From contig CAZLMW010000031.1 of NCBI GenBank assembly GCA_964560875.1, positions 1 to 64,000 on the forward strand: a DNA stretch of 64,000 nt, read 5' to 3'. The notes beneath the pieces were generated by a model. That model made no database searches and had not been told where the DNA came from. It saw nothing but the letters and a program-made list of their open reading frames with translations. This stretch comes from CAZLMW01 sp964560875 (GTDB lineage: Bacteria > Myxococcota_A > UBA9042). Numbering within the stretch: the stretch's first letter is position 1; each line of letters opens with the position of its first letter. The translations under genes were made by a program, and so were the position numbers. Of this stretch, positions 1 through 9,363 are shown one piece after another.

Positions 1-1
1 T

Positions 2-553
2 CCCGAGGGCTGCAGCCGCATCATGGAGGGCGTCAAGGAGCCCGGCTTCTTCCTCGCGCGGACCTCATCCACCGGCGCGTTCAAGTGCAGCCAGGACAGC
101 ACCAAGTTTGGCGATCCCGGCACCGTAAACGACCTCTTCGGCTGCGGAAACCTCGGCTGCGGGACTCCGCAAGGCGCCTGCACCGGCAACAAGAAGGGCT
201 GCGATCCAGCAGCCGACTGCGCGGGCTGCACCCAGGGCCAAAAGTGCGCCGACAAGACCTCATGCACGCCCAGCGTGTGCTTTCCCCTCAACCGGGCGAG
301 CCACGACCTCTGCAAGACGCTCAAGCCGATGAAAAACTGCAGCTGCACGTTCACCGACCCCGCCAAGACGAAGGTCAAGTGCGCCCCGTCCAGCGGCGGC
401 TGCGGCTGGTGCAAGCCCGTGAACTACTACGAAAAGCTGATGGGCAAGAAGTTCCCCGATGCCTGGGACTGTGGCACCAGCGGCAGCAAGGAAGCGGTCA
501 ACGTGGTGAAAAAAGACGTCGCGCTCGGCGGCGTGCTCTGCTGCAGACTGTAA
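2..553 (+). CDS. C-terminal part of a Cys-rich secreted protein (cut by window edge)
   Basis: The frame is open from the first bases of the window to a TAA at 551-553, so the true start lies upstream; the ATG at 23 is probably internal. The visible 183 or so residues contain many cysteines spaced as in small disulfide modules (for example CGNLGCGTPQGAC and CSCTF) and end in GVLCCRL. No catalytic motif was recognised. It converges on the LamG gene, whose stop lies 37 bp further on. The Cys-rich character matches the extracellular proteins elsewhere in the window, so an exported location is inferred; no signal peptide can be seen because the N-terminus is missing. Confidence 0.6.
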   Translation, partial: PEGCSRIMEGVKEPGFFLARTSSTGAFKCSQDSTKFGDPGTVNDLFGCGNLGCGTPQGACTGNKKGCDPAADCAGCTQGQKCADKTSCTPSVCFPLNRASHDLCKTLKPMKNCSCTFTDPAKTKVKCAPSSGGCGWCKPVNYYEKLMGKKFPDAWDCGTSGSKEAVNVVKKDVALGGVLCCRL

Positions 554-590
554 CTGCCTTTCCCCGCGAGCCAGGGGGAGCCAGGGGGAG

Positions 591-2024
591 CTACGGGCGC
601 TTATCGCCGGTTGGGTTCGCGAGCGTCTGCAGGGCCTTGGCGTCGAGGGCCTGGGCGAAGAGGGCGACGTCGTCGATGGCGAGCTTGGCGTGTCTGGGCT
701 GACTGGCGCGTCCGAAACCACCGACCCAGAGCGTCTGGCGGTTGTCGACGGGCGGCGTGGTCATCGATTCGCTGGCGATCTGTTTGCCATCGAGGTGCAC
801 GGCGAGCTCGCGACCGTTGTAGGTGGCGGCGACGTGGTGCCATTTGCCGTCATTGACGGGGGCCTTGGCGCCGATGCGTGCGCCGGGTGCGAAGAAGGTG
901 ACGCCAACATCGCCATGGACCCACTTCGGGCTGACCCCGAGGTAGTAGTTGCGATGGGTCCAGGGGGCGCCGCTGTGGTGGTTTTCTTTGGCCAGGATGG
1001 CGTAATGCTCCGAGACGTCCCTGGCGCAGCGAATCCATGCGGCGATGGTGAACCGGTCGAGGTCGTAGGCAGCTGACTGCGCCATCTCGATGTGGCCGTG
1101 TCCGCCGAACGTGTAGCCGAAGCCAAAACGCCCCTTTTCGTAGCCGATCGTGCCCTTGAAGGTGCCAGGGTGTTGTTCGTCGCCGGTCCAGGAGCGCACA
1201 AGGCCCCAATCGCCGGTGCGGTGGTGACGACGGAGCTCGGCGTGGCTCAGCGCGCGGCTGTGGATCTGGACCTCGTCGACGAGGCCGTCGATACCGGCGA
1301 GTCGGAGCACACCGGCACCCCGCTTGGGCAGGCGCATGGTGCGGGCGTCTTGTTCGTCGACCCGGCCATCGATGTAGATGCGCGCCTCGCGGCCGTCGAA
1401 GGTGGCTGCGACGTGGTGCCATTTGCCGTCGGCGATCGAGTTGGCGCCGCGCAGGATCTTGCCGCCGATGCCGAACTCGACGTGACCGTGGGCGGCTTTC
1501 TTGGAGCGATCGGCGACCGAGAGGACGAAGTTGGACGCGGGACCGACCTGCACGCTGGCCACATCGCCGCCGTTGGATTTCTCGTCGAGCTTGAGCCACG
1601 CGGCGACCGTGAACCGCTCCAGACGGAGCTCGGGGTGGGCCTGCATGACGACCAGGGATTGGCGCGTCGACTGCCACGCGGTGCCGACCTTGCCGTGTAC
1701 GTATTCGATGCCCGAGATGCGGTCGACCTCGAAGCGGCCGTCGATGTCGTCACCGCTCATCGCGGCGGGCCATGCGCCGACGAGGGCGTCCAGAACCGGG
1801 AGGGTCGAAACCGGCGGCGACTTGCGTTCGATTCGCAGCGGGACTTTGTCGGCAGGCAGGTCGGCGGGGGCGATGGCGGCGGTCCCGCCCGCTTGACCTG
1901 TGAACTGGGGACCGAGCGTGCCGATAGCCCCCGCGGCCACCAGGATCAGGGCCACGAAGAGCCACTGGCGGCGAAACGACGGGCGGTCTTCGCTGCGTTC
2001 GGCGTCGAGTTGTTGTGTGGGCAT
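591..2024 (-). CDS. membrane-anchored protein with two LamG/concanavalin A-like domains
   Basis: A 477-residue protein. After a charged N-terminus of about 18 residues comes one hydrophobic helix (WLFVALILVAAGAIGTLG, about residues 21-38), consistent with an N-in membrane anchor. Two jelly-roll LamG-type domains follow, each with the family signature: GKWHHVAATFDGREARIYIDG in the first half and GKWHHVAATYNGRELAVHLDG in the second. Such domains usually bind carbohydrate or protein ligands outside the cytoplasm; no catalytic residues are evident. It is the last gene of the minus-strand run 12255-591, 121 bp after the Cys-rich lipoprotein, so co-transcription is possible but less certain than for the upstream overlapping genes. 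Confidence 0.85.
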   Translation of the reverse strand: MPTQQLDAERSEDRPSFRRQWLFVALILVAAGAIGTLGPQFTGQAGGTAAIAPADLPADKVPLRIERKSPPVSTLPVLDALVGAWPAAMSGDDIDGRFEVDRISGIEYVHGKVGTAWQSTRQSLVVMQAHPELRLERFTVAAWLKLDEKSNGGDVASVQVGPASNFVLSVADRSKKAAHGHVEFGIGGKILRGANSIADGKWHHVAATFDGREARIYIDGRVDEQDARTMRLPKRGAGVLRLAGIDGLVDEVQIHSRALSHAELRRHHRTGDWGLVRSWTGDEQHPGTFKGTIGYEKGRFGFGYTFGGHGHIEMAQSAAYDLDRFTIAAWIRCARDVSEHYAILAKENHHSGAPWTHRNYYLGVSPKWVHGDVGVTFFAPGARIGAKAPVNDGKWHHVAATYNGRELAVHLDGKQIASESMTTPPVDNRQTLWVGGFGRASQPRHAKLAIDDVALFAQALDAKALQTLANPTGDKRP

Positions 2025-2145
2025 CGCGTTGTTCCCGGTGCACGGTCAGGTTAAAGGCCCGTCTGGCGGCCAGCAAGGGAAAAACCCATGCGCTCCAACC
2101 CGGTTGCGATCTGTCGCGAGGTCGGTTCGGTGAGCGGGAGCAGCT

Positions 2146-5100
2146 TCATTTCGAGCAGCCGAGAAGCGTGCAGTAGCCCTTGTTCTTGCACGGGCTGTAC
2201 GCGGGCATGTGCTTGTTGAAATCGCAGCCCTTGCCAGGGTTGCAGACGGTTCGCTTGCACGGGTCCGACTTGCTGCAAGACGTCCAGGAGATGTCGGCGC
2301 ACACGCCCGAGTTGTAGCACCCCTCGTTGCCCCACGCGTCGACGCGCAACAGCCACCCGTCGCGCAGGCCCAAGGTGTTGTATTCGTTGGCTCCGGCGAT
2401 GAACGCGCCGCCGTCGGGCAGGATCACGATCGCGTTGGGTTGCTGCACGTCGCCGGCGCCGTAGTTGTAGGCCCAGTGGGACGTGCCGTAGTCGTTGAGC
2501 CGCATCAGGCGCATGTCGTGCACGTTGAGCCACGCGCGCCGGCCGAACATGAGGCCTTCGGGCGCCGCGGCGACGGTCAGTCCGCTCGACGGCAGGTGGT
2601 CGGTCCAACTCTTCTCCCACGCGATGCCGCCGCCGCTGTCGAGCCGCACCATCCAGGGCTTGATCTTGGTGCCGTGCGGGGTCTGGCCGACCATCACGTA
2701 GCCGGCGCCAAAGCGGGTGAGGCCGAAGCACTGTTGGTCGCCGCCACCGCCGAACGTGGCCGTCTTCACCACGCCGCCGTCGTGCTTGATGAGCATGAAG
2801 AGGCACTGCTTGCCGAGGCTACCGACCTTCGCCGTGCCCGCCGCAGCCATCGCGCCTGCCGCCAAGCCGACGCCGGCGTTGATCTCGCCGGTGACAGTGC
2901 CGTGGCGCTTGATCCACGCGGTCGCGCCGTTGGACTTGAACCCGATCATGGCAGGTGATCCGCCAGCGACGCCGAGCGCCACCACGCCCTCGTTGAGCCC
3001 GGGGACCGCCGCGCGCGCTTCGTCCTCGCCCTTGCGCGCGATCGACTTGACCCACGCGATCTTGCCGGTGTCGCCAAGACCGACCGCCTGGATGTCCTTG
3101 CCGGTGCTTGCCGACGTCGTCCAACCCACCGCGAGCGCGTCGGAGCCATGAAGCACCACGCCGGTCAGGCTGTCCCTGGTGGCGTCGTTGACCCGCGTCT
3201 CCCACACCTTGTCGCCGGCCCGATTGACCCGCAACAGCCACCCGTCGCGGCCGCCTTTTGCGTTGCCCGACTCGGTGTAGCCGACGATCAGCGCGCCTTG
3301 GTCGATGTGCCCGACCATCGCCAGGAATTCGTCGCGCGACGTGCCGCCGAAGTTCTTCTCGAAGAGGCGCGGTTTGCCGAACGAAACGCACTTGCCCGCC
3401 TTGCAGATGCCGCCTGCTGAGCAGGTCTTGCCGTCCTCGCAGGGCGCGGTGTTCGGGACGTTCTTGCACGCCTTGCCGCCGTTTCCGGTCGGATCACAGC
3501 TGTCGTCGGTGCACGGGTTGCCGTCGTTGCAGCCGAGGTGGTCGCCGGGGATGCATTGGCCGCCTGCGCATCGATCGCCGCCGGTGCACGGGTTGCCGTC
3601 GTCGCACTTTTCGGAGGACGGCTTGTACTTGCAGCCGGCCTTGGGGCCCGCGCCATGCACGCAGGAATCGACGGTGCAGACGTCCTTGTCGTTGCAGTCC
3701 TTCTTCACGCCGGACTTGCACGCGCCGTCTTTGCAGGTGTCGGCCACGGTGCAGAGGTTGCCGTCTTCGCACTTGGCGGTGGATGGCAAGGACTTGCAGC
3801 CGCCCTTGTCGCAGCTGTCGATGGTGCAGAGGTTGGCGTCGTCGCAGTTGGTGGCGGGGCCCGAAACGCACTTGCTGTTGAGGCAGGAATCAAACGATGT
3901 GCAGGGGTTGCCGTCGTCGCATGTGACCTTGACGGGCAGGTGCGCGCAGCCGAGCACGCCTTTGATCCCCGGTGGCAGCGCCGAGGTGCACGAGTCGTGG
4001 GTGCAGGGGTTTTGGTCGTCGCAGCTCTTCTTCTGGCCGGCCGCGCAGGCGATGCCCACGCAGGTCGTGTTCACGGTGCACGCGTCGCCGTCGTCGCAAC
4101 CTTTGCCGGTGAGCTCCTTGCGCGGGGAGACGACGCATTTGCCGTCCTTTTTGCGGCACGCCACGGTCGCGCAGGTGCCGTTTGGCTTGGGGCAGGTCAC
4201 CTCGGACTTGGGTTTGGGCGCGCAACCGTAGGGGGCCACCGACTTGTCGCAGTGGAACACACCGTTGCACGCGTTGCCGTCATCGTAAACGGCGCACTGC
4301 TCGTCCTTGGTGCAGGCGCAGAGGTTCTTGCCGGACTTGCATTGGCCGAGCCAGCAGCGGTCGCCGAACGTACAGACCTCGCCGTCGCTGCACGCCGAGT
4401 TGTCCTGCAGCTGGGTGGGTGTGCACTTGCCGGATAGGGGCGCGCACTGGGGGGCCACGCAGTCGTTGGCGTCGGTGTCGGCCGGGCACTGGATGACGGT
4501 GGTGGGGTCGACGTTGCAGCGGAAGGGCAGCTTCGCCTTGTCGCAGTAGAGGGTGCCGTTGCACTTGTTGCCGTCGTCGAGGGTGGCGCAGTCGGCATCG
4601 GCCGTGCAGGCGCAGACGTTGGTTCCGGCGTGGCAGCTGCCCTTGTCGCACGCGTCATCGGGGGTGCAGGCGTTGCCGTCGGCGTCGCAGGGTTGGCCCT
4701 GGTTGACGTTGGCGAACGGGCACGAGCCGGTTTTCGGGTCGCATCGTCGCGAGCGGCAGGTCGAGTCGTCCCCGTCGGGGCAGGTGACCTTCGTGGCGGG
4801 GTTGACGTTGCACACCGGCGGTTTGGCGAGCTTGTCGCAGTAGAGGGTGCCGTTGCAGAGGTTGCCGTCCTCGTACTTGGCGCACGCCACGTTTTCCTGG
4901 CACTTGCAGACGTTGGTTCCGGCGATGCAGGCGCCCTTGTCGCAGACGTCGGACTTGGTGCAGGGGTTGCCGTCGGCGTCGCAGGGCAGCTGGTTGCGGA
5001 TCGCTTGCATCAGGCACTTGCCCGACTTTTTCTGGCAGCGATTGGCGAGGCATTTCGTGTCTTTGCCCGATGGGCAGCGAACCACCGAGTTGGGGCGCAC

Positions 5101-6600
5101 CTTGCAGACGAAGGGTTGTTGGCCCTTGTCGCAGTAGAGGGTGCCGTTGCAGAGGTCGCCGTCTTCGTGTTTGCCGCAGTCCGCGTCGGTTTTGCACTGG
5201 CAGGCGTTCTTGCCGCTGTGGCACGCGCCGACCTTGCACACGTCGCCCTGGGTGCAGGGGTTGCCGTCTTCGCAGCCGCCGAGGTGGTTGATGGCGACGA
5301 CGCTGCAGGTCGCGGTCTTGGGCGCGCACTTGCTGGCTTTGCATATTGTATTGGCGGCGGTGGGACAGCTGACGACGGTCGCGGGGTTGACGACGCAGTT
5401 GGGGATCTTCAGCGAGAAGTCGCAGTAGAGGGTGCCGTTGCAGAGGTTGCCGTCCTCCTTCTTGGCGCAGTCCGCGTGTTTCTTGCAGGGACAGATGTCG
5501 GGTCCGGGCACGCAGGCGCCGCCCGCACAGAAGTCGCCGCTGGTGCACTTGTTGCCGTCCTGGCACGGGGTCTTGTGCGGGAGCGCGGTTAGTTGGCAGA
5601 CCCCGTTGACCTTCTGGCAGAGGTTTTTGCGGCAGGCGGTGTCCTTGTCGGGTTTGCAGGTGACGACCGACTTGGGGTTGGTCTTGCACTTGGGCGGAAA
5701 CGTCGTGTTGTCGCAGTAGAGCGTGCCCGTGCACGGGTTGCCGTCTTCCTTGGCCTTGCAGTCGGCCGTGGTCTTGCAGTCGCAGATGTCGGCGCCCGCC
5801 AGGCACAGGCCGGCGAAACACTGCTCGGACTTGGTGCACTTATCGCCGTCGTCGCAGGGCGTGAGGTCCTTGACCTTCTGCAGCGAGCACTTGCCTGTTT
5901 TCGGCGCGCAGATGTTGTCCTGGCAGAGGGTGGTTGATTTCGGGCAGGTGACGACGGTCGATGGGTTGACCTTGCAGGCCGATGGGCTGGCCTTCAGATC
6001 GCAGTAGAGCGTGCCGTTGCAGAGGTTGCCGTCCTCGAGCTTGGCGCAGTCGGCGTTGGACGTGCAGCCGCACGCGTTCTTGCCGCCGTCGCATTGGTCG
6101 TTGTTGCACTTTTCGCCGACCGTGCAGCTGTCGCCGTCGTCGCACGTGGCCTTGTGGGGCAGCTGGACCCAGGTGCAGAAGCCGTCGGGTGCGCAGAGGA
6201 TGTCGGCGCACGGGTCGGGCGACTTGGGGCAGTCGGCGTGTTTGCTGCACGAGGGCAGCGTGAACGTGTCGGCGACGGTGTCGGGCTGGACGGTATCGGG
6301 CTGGACGGTATCGGGCTGGGCGGTGTCGGACTCGGTGCCGGTGTCGGGCTTGGTGCCGGTGTCGGGCTTGGTGCCGGTGTCGGCCAGGAGGTCGGCGATC
6401 GCGCCAGTGTCGGCGCCCGTATCGGTGTTGGCGACTGTGTCGGATTCGCTGACGGACGCGGCGTCGTCAACGGCGGAGGAGTCGGGGTTGGCGTCGACCG
6501 AGTTGTCGTCATCGGCGCTGTCCGAACAAGCCGGCAGGACGCAGATGGCGCAGGTCGCCGCGAGGATGAGCGCGACGTATGGGGTGCGGTGTGGGCGCAT
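2146..6600 (-). CDS. large Cys-rich lipoprotein with a C-terminal propeller-like region
   Basis: A 1,484-residue predicted lipoprotein. The signal peptide ends in the lipobox LPAC (Cys near residue 25). A stalk rich in D/T/P/G follows (repeats such as DTGTKPDTGTKPDT and PDTVQPDTV, to about residue 105). Then come roughly 960 residues of cysteine modules, including seven copies of a unit of about 80 residues marked by DGNxCNGTLYCD and CDDGNxCT. Residues about 1077-1425 have few cysteines and repeat 'GW(L/M)LRV' style blades (GGRDGWLLRVNRAGDKVWE, RDGWLLRVDAWGNEG), suggesting a beta-propeller; a short Cys-rich tail ends the protein. It starts 3 bp after the stop of the FGE-fold lipoprotein gene. 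The role is unknown; surface display or adhesion is inferred. Confidence 0.85.
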   Translation of the reverse strand: MRPHRTPYVALILAATCAICVLPACSDSADDDNSVDANPDSSAVDDAASVSESDTVANTDTGADTGAIADLLADTGTKPDTGTKPDTGTESDTAQPDTVQPDTVQPDTVADTFTLPSCSKHADCPKSPDPCADILCAPDGFCTWVQLPHKATCDDGDSCTVGEKCNNDQCDGGKNACGCTSNADCAKLEDGNLCNGTLYCDLKASPSACKVNPSTVVTCPKSTTLCQDNICAPKTGKCSLQKVKDLTPCDDGDKCTKSEQCFAGLCLAGADICDCKTTADCKAKEDGNPCTGTLYCDNTTFPPKCKTNPKSVVTCKPDKDTACRKNLCQKVNGVCQLTALPHKTPCQDGNKCTSGDFCAGGACVPGPDICPCKKHADCAKKEDGNLCNGTLYCDFSLKIPNCVVNPATVVSCPTAANTICKASKCAPKTATCSVVAINHLGGCEDGNPCTQGDVCKVGACHSGKNACQCKTDADCGKHEDGDLCNGTLYCDKGQQPFVCKVRPNSVVRCPSGKDTKCLANRCQKKSGKCLMQAIRNQLPCDADGNPCTKSDVCDKGACIAGTNVCKCQENVACAKYEDGNLCNGTLYCDKLAKPPVCNVNPATKVTCPDGDDSTCRSRRCDPKTGSCPFANVNQGQPCDADGNACTPDDACDKGSCHAGTNVCACTADADCATLDDGNKCNGTLYCDKAKLPFRCNVDPTTVIQCPADTDANDCVAPQCAPLSGKCTPTQLQDNSACSDGEVCTFGDRCWLGQCKSGKNLCACTKDEQCAVYDDGNACNGVFHCDKSVAPYGCAPKPKSEVTCPKPNGTCATVACRKKDGKCVVSPRKELTGKGCDDGDACTVNTTCVGIACAAGQKKSCDDQNPCTHDSCTSALPPGIKGVLGCAHLPVKVTCDDGNPCTSFDSCLNSKCVSGPATNCDDANLCTIDSCDKGGCKSLPSTAKCEDGNLCTVADTCKDGACKSGVKKDCNDKDVCTVDSCVHGAGPKAGCKYKPSSEKCDDGNPCTGGDRCAGGQCIPGDHLGCNDGNPCTDDSCDPTGNGGKACKNVPNTAPCEDGKTCSAGGICKAGKCVSFGKPRLFEKNFGGTSRDEFLAMVGHIDQGALIVGYTESGNAKGGRDGWLLRVNRAGDKVWETRVNDATRDSLTGVVLHGSDALAVGWTTSASTGKDIQAVGLGDTGKIAWVKSIARKGEDEARAAVPGLNEGVVALGVAGGSPAMIGFKSNGATAWIKRHGTVTGEINAGVGLAAGAMAAAGTAKVGSLGKQCLFMLIKHDGGVVKTATFGGGGDQQCFGLTRFGAGYVMVGQTPHGTKIKPWMVRLDSGGGIAWEKSWTDHLPSSGLTVAAAPEGLMFGRRAWLNVHDMRLMRLNDYGTSHWAYNYGAGDVQQPNAIVILPDGGAFIAGANEYNTLGLRDGWLLRVDAWGNEGCYNSGVCADISWTSCSKSDPCKRTVCNPGKGCDFNKHMPAYSPCKNKGYCTLLGCSK
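4544..5442. repeat. near-identical DNA segments inside the Cys-module repeats
   Basis: The top-strand 20-mer cagtagagggtgccgttgca occurs exactly at 4544-4563, 4838-4857, 5132-5151 and 5423-5442 in this gene, and again at 7634-7653 and 7916-7935 in the upstream FGE-fold lipoprotein gene. It encodes the NGTLYCD part of each module on the minus strand. Spacing of about 290 bp between copies shows that the DNA repeat unit is larger than one protein hairpin. Exact nucleotide identity across codons, rather than protein similarity alone, suggests recent duplication or gene conversion. Confidence 0.8.
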
Positions 6601-6603
6601 TGG

Positions 6604-9363
6604 CTAGGGCTTGACGTCTTGGGCGCAGCGAACGCCGATCGTCGGTAGGGCGGCAGTTGGAGCGGTGGGGTGCCGGTTGCCGGCGCGGACGTCCGACGCA
6701 TCGGATGCGAAGTGGCCGCCGCGCACGACGCGCATGGTAGCGGTTACCGGGCCGGGGGGATCGGCCGCGGGGCTCTTGGCGTAGTAGCCGGCGTCGTACC
6801 AGTCGTTGGTCCATTCGGCGACGTTGCCGCCGAGGTCGCGGATGCCCAGCGCGCTGCTGTCCTTGGTGTAGGTGCCGATGCCGCGCGTGGTCCCGACGCC
6901 GCAGCCGTCACCGGCGTCCGATTTCATGACCGTGTACGTGCAGGTCGCGACCGAGAGGCCCCATGGGAAGCGCGGCTGGGATTTTTCGCAGTCGGTTGGC
7001 CAGGCCTTGCAGCCTCCGCGTGCGGCGATCTCCCACTCGGCTTCGGTCGGCAGGCGTTTGCCGAGGTGGGCGCAAAAAGCGGCTGCGGCGGCGTGATCGA
7101 TGCAGTTGATCGGGTGGCTCAGGCGCGCTTTCACACCGTGGTTGCAGGTTTTGCCAGAGCCCGAGGGTGCCTTGCAGTTGCCCGCGTCGATGCAGGCCTT
7201 GTAGTCGCCGGCGGTGGCTTCAAAGCGGTCGATCCAAAAGCCCTTGAGCGTGAGCTTGTGCTGCGGCTTTTCGTCGGCGCTGCAGCCGGGATCGAGCGCC
7301 TTGTTGCAGCCCATTGGCAGCTCGCCGGCCGGCACGAAGACCATGCCCTTGGGCGCCGCGGTGCACTTTCCGGTGACGCAGAAGCCGGCCTTCTTGGCGC
7401 TCGTGCAGGCGATGCCATCGATCCCCGGGTTGTTGGAGCATTGGCCGTTGCCGCCGCACACGTCGACGGTGCACGGGTCTTTGTCGTCGCACTTACCGTC
7501 GTTGCTCGCCGCGCTGCACTTGCCGGATTTGGCGTCGCAGGTGGCCTCGATGCAGCCGCTGTTGAGCTTGGGATCGCAGCTGACCACGGTGTTGGGTTTG
7601 AGCTTGCAGGACGCGGGTTTGGCGGTCTTGTCGCAGTAGAGGGTGCCGTTGCAGAGGTCGCCGTCGTCGAGGCAGTCCGCGTCGGCCTTGCAGGCGCACA
7701 GGTCGGGGCCCGCGGTGCATTTACCTTTCTCGCAGACGTCTCCAATGGTGCATTTGTTGCCGTCGTCGCAGGCGCTGAAGTCGCTCTTCTTGGCGGTTGA
7801 GCAGGCGCCGTTGGTGGGGTCGCAGGCGGCGATTTCGCAGCTGCTCGCGGGTTTTTTGCAGGTGACGACCGTCTTGGGGTTGACCTTGCAGGTCGGCGGG
7901 TTGGCCAGCTTGTCGCAGTAGAGGGTGCCGTTGCAGGCGTTGCCGTCTTCGTGCTTTGCGCAGTCAGCGTTTTGGGAGCAGACGCAGACGTCGGTGCCGG
8001 CGATGCAGCCGCCCTTGCCATCGCATGTGTCGTCCACGGTGCACGGGTTGTTGTCGGCGTTGCAGGTCGCGAACTTGGCCTTGTTGTCCGCCACGCACTG
8101 GCCGGTGGGTTTGTCGCAGCGGATCGGCGCGCATTCGGTGCCCTTGGCGCAGGTGATGACCGTCTTGGGGTTGGTCTTGCAGGTGCCGGTCTGCACGTCG
8201 CAGTAGTCCACGCCGTTGCAGACGTCGCCGTCATCGAACTGCGCGCAGTCGGCGGTTGTCTTGCATTGGCAGGTGTCGACGCCGGGCTTGCACACGCCGG
8301 ACGCGCAGGTGTCGGACTTGGTGCACGGGTTGCCATCGCTACACGGCGCGGCGTCGGCGGCCTTCTTGGCCACGCACTTGCCGGTTTTCTTGTCGCACGT
8401 GTTGCTGACGCAAGCGCCGGACTGGTCGGGGCAAGACACAACGGTCGCGGGGTTGAGCACGCATTGGGGTTTGGGCAGCGAGGTGTCGCAAAAGAGGGTG
8501 CCGTTGCAGGCGTCGCCGTCTTCTTTGGCCTCGCAGTCGGCGTGTTTGGTGCACAGGCACGTGTTGACGCCGGCTTCGCAGACGCCCTTGAGGCAGGAAT
8601 CGGCCTTCGTGCACGGGTTGCCGTCGTCGCAGGTCTTGGGCGGGAACGTGTCTTTGACCTGTTTGGTCGCGCATTTGCCGGTCTTTTCGTCGCACGATGT
8701 CGTGGCGCAGACGTTGCCCGACGTTTTGCAGGCGGTCACGGTGGCCGGGTTCGTCTGGCACTTGTGGGGCACGATCACGGTGTTGCAGTACAGCGTTCCC
8801 GTGCAGAGGTTGCCGTCTTCCTTGGCCTTGCAGTCGGCGCTGACTTTGCACTCGCACAGGTCGGCATCTTTGGTGCATTTGCCGCCCTGGCAAGCCGCCG
8901 TGGTGCAGGGATCGCCGTCGTCGCATGGCGTCTTGTCGGGTTTGGCCGCGCAGGGATCGCTGGGGCCGGCGTCTGGGCTTCCAGTATCCGAGTTGGCGGT
9001 GTCGGCGTTGGTCGCGTCGGTGCTGGTTGCGTCTGGGTTGGTCGTGTCTGTCTTGGTCGTGTCTGTGCTGGTGGTGTCTGGGCTGGTGGTGTCTGGGCCA
9101 GTCGTGTCTGGGCCAGTCGTGTCTGGTTTGGTCGCGTCTGGTTTGGCCGCGTCTGGGCCGCCGTCAACCGCTGTGCCGGTGTCGGCGTGGGCGTCCAGGG
9201 AAGTGGCTGTATCGCTGGTGGCGGTGTCGGCTTGTTCGCCGTCGGCGAGGGCGTCTTCGGGGGCGCCAAACTCCTTCGCGTCGGGCACCAGGTCGTAGCA
9301 ACCCGCCGTGACGGCGATGGCCAGGAGCGTCGCGAAACGCAGATGAAGGCGGTGTGCACCCAT
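6604..9363 (-). CDS. Cys-rich lipoprotein with an FGE/SUMF1-fold C-terminal domain
   Basis: A 919-residue lipoprotein. The ATG at 9363 is chosen because it gives a clean lipoprotein signal (lipobox VTAGC, Cys22) and overlaps the upstream stop as TGATG; the open frame extends further upstream to 9441. A D/T-rich stalk (repeated PDTTGPDTTGPDTT-like units) spans about residues 25-145. Five Cys modules follow, then about residues 670-919 match the formylglycine-generating enzyme fold: GMVFVPAGELPMG, GFWIDRFEATAGDY, RLPTEAEWEIAARGG, GGNVAEWTNDWYD and RVVRGGHFAS. The two copper-binding cysteines expected after RGG in true FGEs are absent (HFASDASD), so sulfatase activation is unlikely and a binding role is inferred. 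Confidence 0.88.
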   Translation of the reverse strand: MGAHRLHLRFATLLAIAVTAGCYDLVPDAKEFGAPEDALADGEQADTATSDTATSLDAHADTGTAVDGGPDAAKPDATKPDTTGPDTTGPDTTSPDTTSTDTTKTDTTNPDATSTDATNADTANSDTGSPDAGPSDPCAAKPDKTPCDDGDPCTTAACQGGKCTKDADLCECKVSADCKAKEDGNLCTGTLYCNTVIVPHKCQTNPATVTACKTSGNVCATTSCDEKTGKCATKQVKDTFPPKTCDDGNPCTKADSCLKGVCEAGVNTCLCTKHADCEAKEDGDACNGTLFCDTSLPKPQCVLNPATVVSCPDQSGACVSNTCDKKTGKCVAKKAADAAPCSDGNPCTKSDTCASGVCKPGVDTCQCKTTADCAQFDDGDVCNGVDYCDVQTGTCKTNPKTVITCAKGTECAPIRCDKPTGQCVADNKAKFATCNADNNPCTVDDTCDGKGGCIAGTDVCVCSQNADCAKHEDGNACNGTLYCDKLANPPTCKVNPKTVVTCKKPASSCEIAACDPTNGACSTAKKSDFSACDDGNKCTIGDVCEKGKCTAGPDLCACKADADCLDDGDLCNGTLYCDKTAKPASCKLKPNTVVSCDPKLNSGCIEATCDAKSGKCSAASNDGKCDDKDPCTVDVCGGNGQCSNNPGIDGIACTSAKKAGFCVTGKCTAAPKGMVFVPAGELPMGCNKALDPGCSADEKPQHKLTLKGFWIDRFEATAGDYKACIDAGNCKAPSGSGKTCNHGVKARLSHPINCIDHAAAAAFCAHLGKRLPTEAEWEIAARGGCKAWPTDCEKSQPRFPWGLSVATCTYTVMKSDAGDGCGVGTTRGIGTYTKDSSALGIRDLGGNVAEWTNDWYDAGYYAKSPAADPPGPVTATMRVVRGGHFASDASDVRAGNRHPTAPTAALPTIGVRCAQDVKP

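Noticed and set aside
1815..1840. tRNA T-loop-like gttcgattc
   Set aside because: It lies inside the LamG coding region and no acceptor or anticodon stem surrounds it.
6604..7400. Active formylglycine-generating enzyme for a local sulfatase
   Set aside because: The catalytic cysteines are missing, and the nearby sulfatase-fold protein lacks the C/S-x-P-x-R target motif.
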